The notes: generated by a model from the letters alone, not told the origin. DNA of 64,000 nucleotides from Tilletia caries (GCA_032718865.1 JALUTQ010000033.1:434001-498000); one strand, 5' to 3'. Positions 33,850-48,137 are shown, numbered from the stretch's first letter. Made by a program: numbers and translations.

Positions 33850-36800
33850 TCAGGAACCCCCACTAGCCTCGCGCTCCCTCACGAGACGCGCCACAAGTCC
33901 ACTCGGCGGCACGCCCGGCCCCGTCTTGCGACTGTCGCCTTGCTCGCCCGATCCGCCTGCACCAGAGGAGTTGCTGTTGGTAGAGGACGTAGGACCGGGG
34001 CCAAGATTGGATGACGGCGGACCAGAACTGCCTCGGGGTGTGCGCGACGATGTGGACAGACCTCGAATCGCTCGCGGTTGGCTGCTGGTACGAGGTGGCG
34101 AGATCGGAGTCTCGGACACCGACGGCGGGTTTGAAGCCTGACCGATACTGCCTGTCGCCGAGTCCGAACGGGCCACAGCGACCTGTCGAGCTTGCTGCAT
34201 CGCCGCCCCGTTGCCCATCATCCTGCTCATGTAAGACCCACTACCTTCTCCCGAAATGGAAGGCGACGTCAGAGGAAGTCCGTATGTTTCTCCGCTCGGC
34301 CTTCCTAGCGAATCCGTTGAGGATTCCCGGAGCTGATCCGCAAAAGCAAGTCCATGCTCGTACGCGTTGCCTACGCTCTCGCCACCGTCACCAAGCGTGC
34401 TGTTGACGTCCACATTTGATGTGGATGGACTTGGATTAGGACTGGTGGAAGTCGCTCCGCCGCCTGAGCTAGAGCCCATCGCCCGTCCAAAGAGAGAAAA
34501 TCGTTTCCGGCTGCCCATGACTCTAGAACTGATCGTGCCGGTACCGGCCCCTACACCTGTGACTGGAGACAGCTGTGTCTGTGGGGCCATCCCAAGGTCA
34601 CTCAGTCCATTCCGAAGTTGCGAGCCACCGCTCAGCGAAGTCCGACCCGCGAGCACATCTGACTTCGTTGGTCCGGTCGTCGCCCGCGGTCGCATCGGAC
34701 CCATTGAGCTTCCAGTCGCAGGGATCCCAGTGCCAGCACTCCTGTGCGGACCCGCATTCGGCATCAAGCCGAACGAAGCTCCGGCACTTTCTTCTAGAGA
34801 GGGCCGCCCATCATTTTGCGGATATTGGTGGTCCGTTCGAGTAGACAGGCCGACACCTGCAATTGTCGATCTCGGATTCGGCACGGTAGAAGCTGTCGTG
34901 GAAGCCCGGTTCCGGCCGTGCTCAGGACGACCCATCCCATCAACGATGAACTCGCTCCCGTCTCCACCGCCCGGTGAGCCTGCGCCAGTTCGACGCCGCT
35001 GTGATTCTACGGTTTGACGCCCAACTTCGTATTTGTTCAGGCCCATCACTGTCCGGAGCGCCCGGATTTGTAGCGCTTCTGAACCACACAGCGTCGCCGC
35101 TTCGAAGAGCAGCACGGCATACCGATGCCGCTGCTCGATGCTGAGATCATTTCGGATAGAGTCGTTTGAGTTCAGCGCCGAGCCGGCATACACCTCCGGA
35201 CCGAAAGCACCGGATGGAGACTTGGCGAAAGAAGGTAGCGACATCGACGTTGGCGTCACATTTCTTGACACATGCCGCGAGTCCGACGCAGGTGCTGAAA
35301 GTTCCGAAGAGATCACGACATGGGCGGCATGGACACACCACTGCACCAGGTCAGCCAGGTCGTAGGTCGTACCGAGCACCAAAAGCGAAGCCAGGACGAT
35401 GGGATGACGTTGTAGAGCAGTGCACACGCTACGTGTGTAGAGAAACTCCAGCATGGCCAGGACAATGGGCGAGGGCTCGGGAAGGACAAGATGACGTGGC
35501 GTCATTCGAGGATCGGGCGAGCGGCGAGGGAGTAGACTGGCGCTGTTGCCGAGATCTTTGCCCGAACGTAGGTCAGGCTTGCCTGACGCTGCCGCACCGT
35601 TGGGGGGAAGAACAGAGGTAGTGAAGCCTCTGGAACGACCTGCGGCGGCAGCAAGGGCAGATGCTGAACGCGCTGCGGTCTGAGAGCCCAGCTCTCTGTC
35701 AACAGAGGAAGACAGCCGTATGACGGGATCAGTTCTAGCCCTGCCCTGCTGGCTTACGCTTTCGCTTTGCGTGACGGTTCTATCCATCTCTTCTGCTGAT
35801 CCTACTTGTGCCACAGTCGATCCGTCAACCGCATCGCCTCCTCCGCGATTCGAGAGTGGAGTAAATGCAGCTTGATGACTGGAGCCCAGCGGACTGGCCG
35901 CGAACCTTTTCGCCCGCCTCCGGAAATCCTTCATCCGCTCAGCAAACCATGGCCACCGCCGCTCCAGGACAATTCGGTCGCAGCCAATCCAGAGACCGTC
36001 TGAGCAAATGATCTCAAAGTCACCTCTGCCGCCAAAGGAGAAGGGGGCGAAGGGCAGAGAAGTAGAACTTGCCTCGGTCGATGATGCCCAAGGAGCCTCG
36101 CCACTTCGTCCTGTCTCGGTCGCATGATCCACGGTGCCGGACGCGTCTTGAGATGTCAGGGATTCAGAACCGGCGTCGTCTTTCGACGAGCTCACACCAG
36201 AGGAAGTAACGCTGGACTGTCCCCGGCTCTTCGCTGAGTTAGCACTCGAAGTGGTCGCTGTGCTATCGGAACGCAAGCGGGTTTCGAAGGGAGATAAGGC
36301 CGACCGCAACGGACGGTTGTCCTTGGCGATGGTTGAAGCCGGAGTGGCACCAACGGGTTCTCCTGCGAAGCCAGGTGTCGAGAACGACAAAGGTACCAGC
36401 CCTCCCTGTGAACTCGACCGAAGTTTCGCCAGGCCCAATTCCGTAGCTCTGGCCACGGACTGATCAGCAGACTCTGATCGCTGGAAAGCTGCCTGCTGAC
36501 CAGAATCCGAAAGGGTTACTGTGGACAGACCGCCAGTGTCGCTGGCCGCAAAGGGCGGACACGGCGGTTGATACACACCCCAACTCTCCAAATCGACAAT
36601 GATCACATGATCACAGTTCACCTGCCGATGATTGTAATCGTTCACAAGATCTCGTCCGCGATGGCCGAGGATGACTAGCTTGTTACCAGTGAAGGGCGGA
36701 CGAATTAGGACCGAACCATCCTCGAGGTCTGTTGGTGGAAGGATGTCCTCGGAACCAGCTCCGAAAGTTGACGGATCTGCGGACGCGCCGGTATGAGAGG

Positions 36801-38972
36801 ACGGACCGACGCTGGAGCCTGACTGACCTGAACCATGCTGAGCATGACCTTGCCCGGGAGCACGTCCGCTTCCATGATCGGGCCCAGAACCATTTTCTGC
36901 CCTGCTTGACCGCGTCCTGAACCCCCTGTCCCCCGTAGTTCCCGGCCAGACGACGGCACGGTTCCAACTTCCCGTGCTCAAGACGCTCCCCAGATCAATT
37001 CGAGTCCAGATTAGCGTGGGAAGGTGCAGGCTCCAGATGGAGAAGCTCTGTGACGTGTTTGCCAGATAGGTGCCCGAAACAATGAGGTGCTCGCCCACGA
37101 CCGCACCAGTGGGAAACCGAAGTCCGGGCGGAAGCATCGTCCCACGCATGGCAGAGGATATTTCTTGAAAGCGCAGAGACACGTCGATATTGTTGCTGGT
37201 ATCTTTCGAATGTGACGTCGCTCCTTCCTTTGCCCGTTGTCGCATGTCGACAGAGACGACCTCGATCTCGCGCTTGACGTCGGTGAAATGGTAGTTGGAA
37301 TAAAGATAAAGAGGTGGGGCAGACCATGCTGAAGCCTTTTCGGCACCATCAGGATCTTCTCTTGGTTCCCTGACCGTGAACTGCAAGGGACACGCATCAC
37401 CTCCGCTGGTTGGCGGTTGTGTGGTAATCGACATTGGCAAAGTGTAGGTGGGAACAGGTGGTTGAGAAAGGCCGTCACTCCGGCTGATGCCGTTAGCCAG
37501 GCTCGCCGATAATGAACCGAACCCCACTGCCAAGTTTCCATCTTCACTGTCCACCTGCGAAGTGCCTTGTACGGACGAGCCTGCATGGGAGTTGAGAGAG
37601 AGGTTCGCAGAGGACGCTTGGGCAGGATTTCCAACCAAGCCAGACAAACTAATACTGGTGCCAGGGCCCGGCATGCTTTTCAGTAGAGAAACCGTGCTTT
37701 CGCTTGCGCCGGAGCGGAAAGAGGTTGCGTCGGACGCAAAATTAGGATGCGTGGGAGACGGAGATGAGGTGAAATGGTTGGCCGTGCCGGAGCTGACGGA
37801 GAGAAAGGAAGGCCGGCTGGCGGTGCTGTCAGAGCGATGGCGGTCGCGGTCTGCATCGAAAGCGACGGTGTCCATGCTGGCGTGCGTGGAGTAACTTGGC
37901 GTTTCGGATGCGATGGACTGTGCTCGGGTGGTGGAAGCGTATGTCGAGGCGCCTTGACTAAGATTCGCTAGTTGCGATGCAGCTTGAGTGTCTTCGATGG
38001 GAGCTCTTGACCCAGCCGAGACAACTAGCTGAGGTGAGGCGACAAGTGATCGATAGCTGCCGCATTGCTTTGCCAGCGTCTGAGATCCGACCCAGGTGCG
38101 AGAGGATAGGTGGAAGATGTCAATACGCTCGATGTATGCGTTTGAAGCATTTTGCCCACCGAGCACGATCAGAAACTCGGAGGAGATGGAAGCGAGATGT
38201 GCGTATCGTGCTATCGGCTGCATGGTGTTGGGGTAGGATGGGCTGGGATTTGCAGCAAATGAGAAATTCCATACGTTTGTGGCGAGATCAAAGGCGAGCA
38301 TGTCGTCGAGGACGCAGAGATCTTCGTGATTTTGTGCGGACCCCTTCCCGCTGTTGCTACTGCCTCCCTCCGCAGACGATATGGAGTCGTTAACGAGCTG
38401 ATCAGACCGCGCAGTGCCTGCAGCTTGGTGGCCCATTCCTCCAAAAATGATGAGCTTGTTGTCCCACACGTTTGCGGAGTGGAAGTAGCGAGGAGAAGGC
38501 GTCGTTTTGGGAGCAGTTTGGGTTTCGGACAGCTGGGATGCCGTCGCTGGGGCTGTAGACGACACTTTGGTCCAAATGAGGGTTTCCAGATCGAGATACC
38601 AAAGGTCTGCGACCATCCGCCGTGTGGTGACGAGTCTGCCGCCGAACACGTAGAGGCGCGCAAAGGATGCGATAGGTGCTTGCAGGACAGAGGCGAATGC
38701 TGAGGGATCCGCATCTTGTAGCTCGGCGGTCGACGACGCAGATGTCTGAAGCGCTGTAGATGGAGGCTTTCGTGGTGAAGCTCGTGGAACTTCGACGAAA
38801 GTGATGGAGGCTCCCTATTTCGATATTTATGCTCCAGCACTGTCAGCACACAACTATACAAGACTGTTCTCTGGTAGCGCGAATCGCTACTCACGACAAG
38901 GGGAGGAGGCACATCTCCAGAACATGCGTGCCAGCGAGAAGCGAATGCGATGAGAGGATGCTGGCGATCCAT
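33850..38972 (-). CDS. kelch-repeat/BTB protein
   Basis: Model: complement of 38895-38972 and 33850-38814; 1680 aa; intron GTGAGT...AATAG, 80 bp. The join gives GDVPPPLVGASITFVEVP, a typical start of fungal kelch proteins. Kelch repeats follow: LYVFGGRLVTTRRMVADLWY, NKLIIFGGMGHQ, RYAHLASISSEFLIVLGGQN, then after a Ser-rich insert GEHLIVSGTYLAN and NKLVILGHRGRDLV. A BTB-like fold starts near residue 954 (DFEIICSDGLWIGCDRIVLE). It is interrupted by about 150 residues of low complexity and resumes near 1134 (VLAMLEFLYTRSV...DLADLVQWCV). The last 450 residues are disordered. The kelch-plus-BTB layout resembles fission-yeast Ral2, a Ras-pathway factor; that orthology is a guess. Confidence 0.75.
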
Positions 38973-40087
38973 CTTGGACCCAGGCGAGAGCAGAAAGTAG
39001 GTAAGGTCGAAGCAAGGCGACTGGGGCACTGTGGAAGAAAGAATACGATGAGCTTCCTTTTGCAGGGTCTAGTTTTCACGGCTGCTGTTCTCTCAGGACT
39101 CACGGCTTGGACGATATTGTTCGCTGTGGTGACTTGTGATCTTCAGTTGGCCGGCGCGGCGCCTGCGCCCCTGTTTACAGATCTGTGCTGTGCGTCGCTC
39201 CTGTTCGTTGCGCAGTCGCCTCAAGGATCCTGCGAGCCGAGCGCAGGGTTGGAGAGGGGGGCGCGAGCGGGAAGGACGACGGGCGGGGGGACGTGCCGAG
39301 TACGCGCACTCGTTGACCGAGGTGGAGTCTCCAGCGATGTGGGGCACGCCGCAAGAATTGATCCCAGGGGCTGAATGTTTTACCCACTCCATAGCAACAA
39401 TGAATCACTGAGTGCGTATACGATTCCCACGCTCATCTGTGCCTCCTTATTCCCCTCACAACGGCGGCTGTGAAAGAGGAAGCTGTGTTTCTTCGTTACC
39501 GCAGACCAGAAGAGACCAGACGATCAGAGCTACATAGGGGAAACACAGCATGGTTGACGCGTTGACGATGGAAGAAAGGTCAGCAACAAAAGATGGAGAA
39601 TGGGATAGAAAGAGACGGCCCCCAACAAAGTCCCGGACTCTGCCACTGAACGCCAGAAGGATCGCACCTGGCGTGGGTGAATTTAGTGATTATGGAGAGG
39701 ATCGATTGAAGGGATGTGGAGCCCGAAGCAAGAGAAAGGGCAAAACAAGCCCGACAACAATCATCAAAAGTACACGAATAAAGAGCGGCAATGAAGGGAG
39801 TGTGGCAGATAGTCGGATTCGAAAAGGATTGTCGACCGGTCGGGGGGTGGGGTTCAAAATGAGTGTGACGAATGACGATGTGCTGTTGAGTTGCCTTGAG
39901 GCGAGATGCAGAGATGAGAGACCACATGAGTGTAGACAAGGAGGAGACGAAAACTTGTAGAATGTGTGTAGGGGTAGGGAGGTTCCGACCCCGGGACATA
40001 CGAAGATCCGGGTTAGAAAATCATAGTCCTGAAAGGCAAATGAATGTTCTTTCTACTTCAAACTTTGGAACCCTGAGAGGAGGTTCG
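38973..40087. other. 1.1-kb intergenic region
   Basis: Upstream of the kelch gene and downstream of the second Tag1-like gene, both on the minus strand. No gene, repeat or RNA recognised; one 136-codon ORF (39550-39960) lacks any family motif. Confidence 0.4.
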
Positions 40088-43000
40088 TCATGCTGAAGAT
40101 GTTGCAGCTGTTGACGCTGGTCGCGCCGTTCTGGATGCCGATCCATCGCCACCACTGCTCGACGATGAGCCCGACGAGTTTCCTGAAGTCGTGCTTGCTG
40201 CACTGGTGCTGGCGGGCGCATCTTTTGTCGAGCTTGAGGACCCCGAGGCAGACTCCGTCGATGACGGTGCGTCGGTTGTGGTGGTGGCCAAGCTGGTGGT
40301 AGCTGTGCCCAAGCCCGAAGATGATGATGTGGAAGTCGACGTCGCTGAGGACGACGTTGTCTGCGCCGGGCAGTCGAACAGTGAGTTGAGAACTGGACTC
40401 AGAATTGAGCCGGCCCTGTCACAAAGGATGGGGAGCAGTGTTGCCCCAAAGATTTGATCACCTTTCAGGATCTCAATCGTGGCGTTGCTGAGGTTGCCCA
40501 CGATTTGGCCGATTTCGATTCCAGTCAAACCGCCGATGGCAGCGAACAGGCCTCCGATAAGATCTTCGGTGTTGCCAAAGTCGTTCACGGTACCGTCTCC
40601 AAGGGCAATGCTGTACGATACAGGCACTTCGTTCTCATTGTAGTGCAGACCTTCAAGGTCGTAGGCGCCATCAATACTGTTTCCAAATTCAGGCCACCCA
40701 GAGTGCGTCAGTCGAGTGGTGAACAAACCAAACAATAACGGGCACCGTGATCGTACTTACCGAGCTCGGATCAAGTTGGCGAGGTTGAGAGGACCAGTCA
40801 CAAGCCCAACCGAGCGTCCATTTTCATCAAGAAGACCCTGCAACAGGTACGTTTCAAACTCCGGCGACGTCACCTTGCCATTGGGAACACCCGCCCGCGA
40901 AGCAGCGGGCAGGACCAAGTTGTCGAATTTGGCTTCGAAACGCGCGGCGGCGGGGCTTGGAGAGTTTAAGGACGAGATATCCGTGTCGAGCTGGATAATC
41001 TGCACCGGTACTGGCAAATTGTTAATGGCGTCGAACTTGGAGCGGACGATCGCGTTGCCGTTGGGTCCCGCGAAAAGCTTGAGTAGATCGAGAGTCACAT
41101 AAACGTGGGTGACAATAGAAGAGCCAATACCTTTGATGCTCGTCTTGAGGCTGAGACCTTCAATAGCAGGCTCAAGCGATGCATATGGAGTGAGTGCGGG
41201 ATCTGCGTTGGCGATACCTTTGATGTCGACGTCGGTCGTGATTGGAGGTCCTTTGCCACCCTGCGGCTGAATGTAGGCCTGAATGAGCTCCTGGGCGATT
41301 GTGTTGTTGCTGTCAGAAGGCGAGTAACGGAACTTCGTCGACACGTTGTTGCTGCCGGGAAGCAAGTCGAGCTCGGGAATGACCGCACGACCAACCAATG
41401 TCGAGGCTCCTTTGCCATCCAGACCGCTGTAGAAGACGGGCAATGAGAGGTCCTTGGTGTGAACCGTGAGGGCGCTGGGGTTCTGAAGAGTGACATCGAG
41501 ATCAATGAAGATCGCTGCGCCTGTAGCACTGTCGACAATGACATTGTCGGTAACAGCTGTACCATCGAACGAGTTGATGCCCTCAAGAGTTGTGTTGACG
41601 TTGATAGGGATGTCAGTGATGGTCACATCACCGACAACCGTTCGAGCAACGACATCGGTGCTGCCGTCGAGGCGGAACGTTGCGCTGTCTTTGTCGGTAA
41701 GCTGAGCAAAGAATTTGCCGAATTGGGACCGGTCGATGGCGACAAGGTCCTGCTTGTTCCAGTTCAGCTGCAGATCTGCACTGTCATTAGGCCCACTCGA
41801 AGTGTCGGAAGAACCCAGCTTGGCCAAGGGTAAGTCAAGACGAGCCGTGTCCACACCTTCGTAGTTGATGATGATCTTGGGACCAGCCTGCAGAGGAGTG
41901 AGGTCGAAGTTGAAGGGGTTTGAGAAGGTAGCCACCGTCTTGTTGTTGGTGGAGGGTACCACGTAAGAGTCGCTGGGGTCGCCGTTGATAAAGACTTCGA
42001 GATCCGAAATTGTGATCGCAGAGATGATAGTGAAAATGCGACCCTTCAGAGTAACATTGAGAACGAGGGTCTTGAACGCCTTGGTGAGCCAGCTGACGGG
42101 AGAGTTGGGCTGAGCGGACGAAATGACGCTGACACCCTTGATCTGGAGTGAGCTGTCGTTACCAGCTAGGTACTGCGAGAACAAGATACCGAGATTCTTG
42201 AGATCGTTGCCCCGCTGTTGTTGAATCTCACCCTTGAGGGTGGCGTTTGTCTCCGACATGGGCGCCAAGACGAGGCCGTTACTTGAGACCGGACCGATCT
42301 GTGATTATTACGAACGCGGTCAGTCCAGGAATCAAACTGTGGGTCCAGAAAAGAAAAATGAAACATTGACACTCACGTCGGTGCCCATGAAGAAGATCTC
42401 AAAGTTAGCAGTGCCAAGGTCGATGCCAAGGGTGGCTGGTGAGGGGATGGTAGTGCCCGTGACAATGTTGAGCGAGTTCGAGTTCTGGCTGGGAATGTCG
42501 AAGCTGTTGATGGTGACACCGGGCAGCTTGTTGAAGGCTTGGAAAGTGACGTCCTTAGTGAGCACGACGTTGTTGAACTGGAAGCCAATGGCCGACACAC
42601 GCAGCTTGTTGGTGCTGATCGTCCAGACGAAGCTGGGGTCTTGCAGGGCGGCAATAGTGAAATCAGTGAATCCTTTTTGGTCCGTGATCTTGAGCTGACC
42701 GGTGGCTCGGTACTCAGGAACGCCTTCACCGGCCGTGGCGCAGATAGCAGGCAAGTCAATGGTGGCAATCTTGCGACCCTGCCAAGTGACCGTGACAGGC
42801 TCTTGGAACTCGATGTAAGCGTCGAGAGGACCCGTGTTGAGCAAGGAGCCGAGCAAGCTGACTTCAAAGCCATCGTCGGTGAGCTGAGTCAGATTGGCCT
42901 GTGAGAACGATAGTTCCGCGCCGTCGACAATGGTTTGAACAACGGGAGGACCCACAATGCCGATGATATTAACGGCACTTTCATCTGTGTTGGTGGGAAC

Positions 43001-46000
43001 TCCAGATTGAGTGAAGGCGAGTGCAGTCCGGTAGTCGTCGAGGGCAAGGTTCGTGGAAATGCTCAGATCGGTTGTAAGACCCTTGAGGAGGTCAATGATT
43101 GAACCGCGGATGTCGGGTCCCGTACCCGAGTCGCAAGGAACGCTGTCGTTGAGCGGCACAGCCGTGACATCCCCTGTGTAAACTCCTTGAGGGATGTACG
43201 GGAACAGTGTCACCAACGGACCGATGTTCTTACCGGCCCCGTCAGCACGAGCAATGATAAAGGCGACAATGTCCGTCAGGTTGCGCGTGAACATGAACGG
43301 CAGCGGGTATGAAGTCACGGTTTCGTGACCAGGCGCTCGGACAGGGTTCTTCGAGATGTCCGAGTCAATTGTGCCCAGCACAATGCCAGCGTAGCTGGCT
43401 ATAGCCTTGACGGTGAACAGGTTGATCGACGCCGTGAAGGGGTTCGCAAGGGTGAAGGTGGCCGAGGCCAAGCCAGTGAAGCCGATGTCTGCAGGGAATT
43501 CGATGGCCGCGGCAACGATGAGTAGCTTGCCGAGCGAAGGAATGTCGGTTTGGAGCTCGATACCAGACAGAGCTTGCTTCAGCGAGTCAATGGGGGTCGA
43601 GCCGGGGTAACCGTCGACCGTCACCCTTGAAGTTACGTTCTGGACATAGTTCTCAAGGACCTGGACACCAGCTGCCGTAGCAGCGTTGCCGCGAGGAGCG
43701 TAGCGGAGCTGAGTGGGGAGATCGTTGACACCGGGCACAAGGACAAGGTCGGTAAGGACGGCTTGACCAATGACTTGGTTCTGGAAGTCGGTGTTGAACT
43801 GGACGGTACCGAGGCCAATGGTCAGGTTGGAAGGGTTGAACACGGTGGTGACCAGACGGATCTCCAGGAAATCACTGTAACCATGGTAGACGTCCAATTG
43901 AGAAACGACAGCAGGGCGAGCGTTCAAGTTCTGAACACCGGCCAGCGAGGACTGGACGTCGAAGGGAATGTCTGAAATGGTGACGAAACCGGCAGCCGTG
44001 CTCGCACCTGCAGTTGTGAAACCATGCAGGCCGAACGTGACGCTGTCCCGAGCAGTGGTGTCGGCAATGAACTGGGAGAATTGAGAGTGGGCATTGTTCG
44101 GTGACGCCAGGGCAACGTTCTGGAACTGTAGGTAGATGACGCGGTTCTGTACATCGGTGCGAACATCGGTGCGAGGAATGGCGAGCGTGGCGATGTCAGT
44201 GTTGAGGTAGTTGTCAATGAAGTCGCCCTGAACAGTCTGGATGTTGATCGGGAAGCCGAAGGGCAGGAAGAAGTCGGCAACCGTGTCGGTCGAGCTGGCA
44301 GGAGGTGACCACTCGTTATCCTCCGAGAAGTAGAGTGACAGCTGCTTGAGAGTGATCGACTTGATGACCTCGAACTTGATAGCGGGAAGTACGACGGGGA
44401 TCGAGAGAACCTTGATGGCATCGTTAAGCCAGGTGACGCTGGCCGGACCGGCATAGTCACCGTTGACAACGAGGTCCGTGGACTGGTCGTGGACAACACG
44501 AGTGAACAGCGCCGACAGAACGTCGAGTCCGGAGCCAGATTGGGGAACAAGTCTACCGACAAGTGAAAGGGGAGACTGTGACATAGGAGCCAGCGTGAAG
44601 GCATTCGCGGCAGCTTGAGGACCAAGGAAGGTGCCGTTTGCGTCGACAGAGACGCCGAATCGAGAAAGCTGAACACCGACCGACGAGGGGTTGTTGATCG
44701 TAGCGTCGACGGTAAGGTGGATACCACCAGCCGGATCGTCGTAGGGCAGGTCGAACGAGTTAATGATAACATCACCCTGGAGACCGTTGAAGCCGCGGAG
44801 CTGAACCTGCTTGGTCAAAGTAATGTTGCTAACAGAGATACCGATGGCGTCAACGGTGAGACCTTCGCCGCTGATCGTCCAAACAAAGCTGGGCTCCGTA
44901 AGGAGAACCTTAGTGAAGTCGGTCAAACGACCAACATCAGCGACCTGGAACTGAGCCGTCAAGTTGAACTGGGCACCGACATCGCCAACAGAGTTGATGT
45001 CGGGGAACGCAATACGACCGAGCGGGGAGCCCTCCCAGCTGATCGTCAATCCCTGAGGGAACTTGATCGTGGCGTCGAAGGGGCCGGCATTGGTGATGCT
45101 ACCTGTCAAAGCGGTGGCAAAGGAGTTCTGCTGCGGGTCCAAAATCGTGATCGTGTCCAGACCGAGAATAGCACCATCGACGATCTTCTGGACAATGGGC
45201 TGGGCAAGAACCGGGAGTAGCTTGTTGAGTGTGGCGTCGGTGTTGAGCGGAACATTAAGCTGGCTGAAAGCGAGCTTGGTCTCGTACTCTCCAATGGTGA
45301 CGTCGGACTCAATTTGAATGTTCGCAGTGGCAAACTCGAACGCTCGGTCAACGTACGAGGGCAAGTTGAAGCCCGTGTAAATGTTGTCACGCTTGGCGAA
45401 CTGGACGAGGTCCTGCGAACTCGGGTCGTCCCGTTCGTCGAAGAGCTCAGGGAGTGCGCCAGGGTTGGATCGGACGTCCATCAGCATGCTAGCAAGCTCG
45501 CTGTCCTCCTCCCGCACAAACGAGTCACGTTCCACGACCTCGGCATCAGACTCTTCTGCTGAGAGGCTGCGACGGTTCACATCGGGACGGATAGCAGTGT
45601 TGGCATCCGTGGTTTGGGTGAGGGTGTAACCACCGAGGGCGACGATGCCGTCAATCAGAGCCACGTTCTGGCCGGATTGAATGGCCAGGGCGCGGACAAG
45701 CGCAAAGATGTCCGGAGGGAAGAGGTTCAAGGTGAGGTCGAACAATGGCGAGCCGGTGACCGTCTTCGGCGCGGCGGGGAAGTCGAGAGGGGTGTTAATG
45801 GAAGCAACGAAAATTCCGTGCGAGGAGACGTTCGAGGCAATTCGAGTAATGGTCAAAGGTGCCGAAAAGGGGTTGTTGAGGCCCACGCGAGTCTGCGCAA
45901 TGTTGTTCACAATGCCGGTGGTGTCCAGGACAGTCAGGTTGGCGTATTGAACCAGGCTGTCCTTGAGACCAGGCAAGGAGGCGTTGAGGCTGAGGCCTCC

Positions 46001-48137
46001 AAGAACAGGAGCAAGGGAAGCGATAGGGCTCGACCCGTTGAAACCGGTGATGTTCAACTGAGTGGACACACCGGACACGAAGCGGTTCAAGGTCTCGACA
46101 CCAATGGGGTCGCGGTTGGGGTCAAAGTTGGCCTGTCCGATGACTGTGTTGGTACCAATAGCCAAGTTTAGGTCAGGAAGGGTGACGTTACCAAGCAGAA
46201 CCTGGTTGAACAATAGGAAGGTGGTGTCGCCGACCGAGAGGTTGAGGTTGGAGGGGTTCACGAGCGAGGTGTTGACGTTGAGCTGGAGTGCATCCTTGGT
46301 GCCACCAGTGACATCGACGCTGTTGATGACGGTAGGGAATTTTGTGAGTCCTTCAAGACCACGGAGACCGGTGGGCACGTTGAACTTGATTCCGTTCAGC
46401 AAAACCTGACCGATGGGGGTGTTCGTCAGGGCCTTCGCGGAACCGTTAAGCTGGAAGCCAGCAGCCTGTCCGTAAGTGAAGGCGTTTTCGAAGTTGACCA
46501 GTTCCTGGTGGGCAGCCTCTGTGTTGTTGGGCAGCACGAGCGGGGTCTGAGGCAGGGTAATGTCGAGAGTACCGGCGGTCTGACCTGCGCTAATGAGCTC
46601 GAGCTTGGTGGACGAGTTAGAGAAGGCGCCTTCGAGAGAGCCGACCGTGGCATTCTCGTACAAAATTGTGATGCTGTTCGAAGTGCTAACAATGTCGAGG
46701 GAGAAACCGAAAGGCAGTCCGATCTGACCTGTCAAAGCCTTGGAGAAGATCTCGGGGGTCCAAGGGGTGCTCTCCTTGTAGACGAGACTGAGGTAGTCGA
46801 TAGCAATGGCCTTGATGGGTTCGATGGGCTCAGGAGCCTTGAGCGGTACCTGCAGGACAAGGGCCTTGATACCCTGGGACAACCACGAGATGGTCTCTCC
46901 GTTGGTTTGAGTTGTCGAGCGACCGTAAGCCACAGTGGGAAGTGTGTCACCGTTGATGTAGCCGGTGAAGAGCTCTCCCATGAGGTCCAATTCAGTCTGG
47001 TTGTCCAAATGAGGAACCAGCCGGCCCGTGAGGTCGATAATGTTGCGACCGGTGGTCAAGTTCACGTTGGCAGCCGAGGCGGGACCAAGGTACATGCCCT
47101 TGTAGTAGAGGTCCAGGTTCAAGTTGCCGATCTCAACACCGAAAGGTGAAGGGTTGGTGATCGACGTCTTGACGGCGAGGGTGATGCCTCCAGCCGGGTC
47201 GTCTCCTGGCAGCTGGAAGTCGAGAATCTTGACGTCGGTGAAGTTGGACATGCCCTTGAAGACAACGTGCTTTCGGAACTGCAAGTTCTTGAAAGTGGGC
47301 AGGAAGCTGAATGCCTTGACGTGTACGTTGGAACAGTTCAGGTTCCATGTGAACTCCTCCTGAGTGACCAAGAACTCGGTGAACTGTCCGAAAGCAAATT
47401 CGTCGGAAATGTTGAATTGTGTCAACTGTGATGAGAGAAGGAATGTTTTGATGTCAGCTTCTTCCTCCGAAAGTGAATTCAGGCTTCGCTGTGAGTACGA
47501 GTGCAACTGACCTGTCTGAGACGAGCATGTCCCAGGGCAGCGCCAACGCGATCGAGGCGGAATTCTCCCAATCGCTTTTCGACCAGGTTCGGTGGTGGGG
47601 TGTTCCAGTAAACCTGCACGGGTTCTCTGAAAAAGATGTGCGCTGGGAAAATGCCCGTCTTCTTGATCTGTGAGGGGAAACACACAAAGACAGAAAGGCG
47701 AGTTGTTAAGGCAAGGGCGAAACCGGTCAGCAAAACGTAATTGGCCACCGCAGAGAAGAGGAGAGACTCACTTGGCCATCCAGGGTAAGAGGGAAGGTAT
47801 CGTTGGAGAGCGAAGTCAAGTTTGAGCTGTAAACGTGAATCTGTGCGGTGTGTAGTGCGTGGTTCGCAATGGCCCAGAGAACTGGGATGAGGGCAATGAT
47901 GAGGGCAATGATGATAATCGGAGGGGCAAGGAAGAGACAGCAGAACCCGGTCTTCTTGCCGGTGAGCTTGCGACCGTAGAAGCCCTTGCGAGCAGCGAGG
48001 AAACCGATGGGTGTGGCTCCAGGCACGAAGCGACCCTCTGTTGGAGGCCCGACGGGTGTGGGGGCATTGCGCTGGCGCAGGGCATCCCGAGAGCCATACG
48101 AGGCTGCCGTGGGAGGCCGTTCTGGTTGTTCAGCCAT
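40088..48137 (-). CDS. giant Tag1/DUF3712-like vacuolar-type membrane protein, copy 2
   Basis: Model: complement of 47772-48137, 47512-47667, 42377-47425, 40761-42298 and 40088-40676; 2565 aa. Exon 2 is 156 bp as in copy 1, and all four introns fall at equivalent residues with the same phase. Cytosolic tail, then APPIIIIALIIALIPVLWAI as single transmembrane anchor, then three DUF3712/LEA2-like modules, the first opening with DEFAFGQFTEFLVTQEEFTW. The acidic linker holds a dibasic site (QFAKR, near residue 852) at the same place as copy 1. The C-terminus has IDGAYDLEGLHYNENEVPV (LDGGYVIPSLRYEENGVEA in copy 1), a Cys pair and a long Ser/Thr tail. N-glycosylation sequons are abundant. Function unknown; probably lumenal in the vacuole or at the surface. 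Confidence 0.8.
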
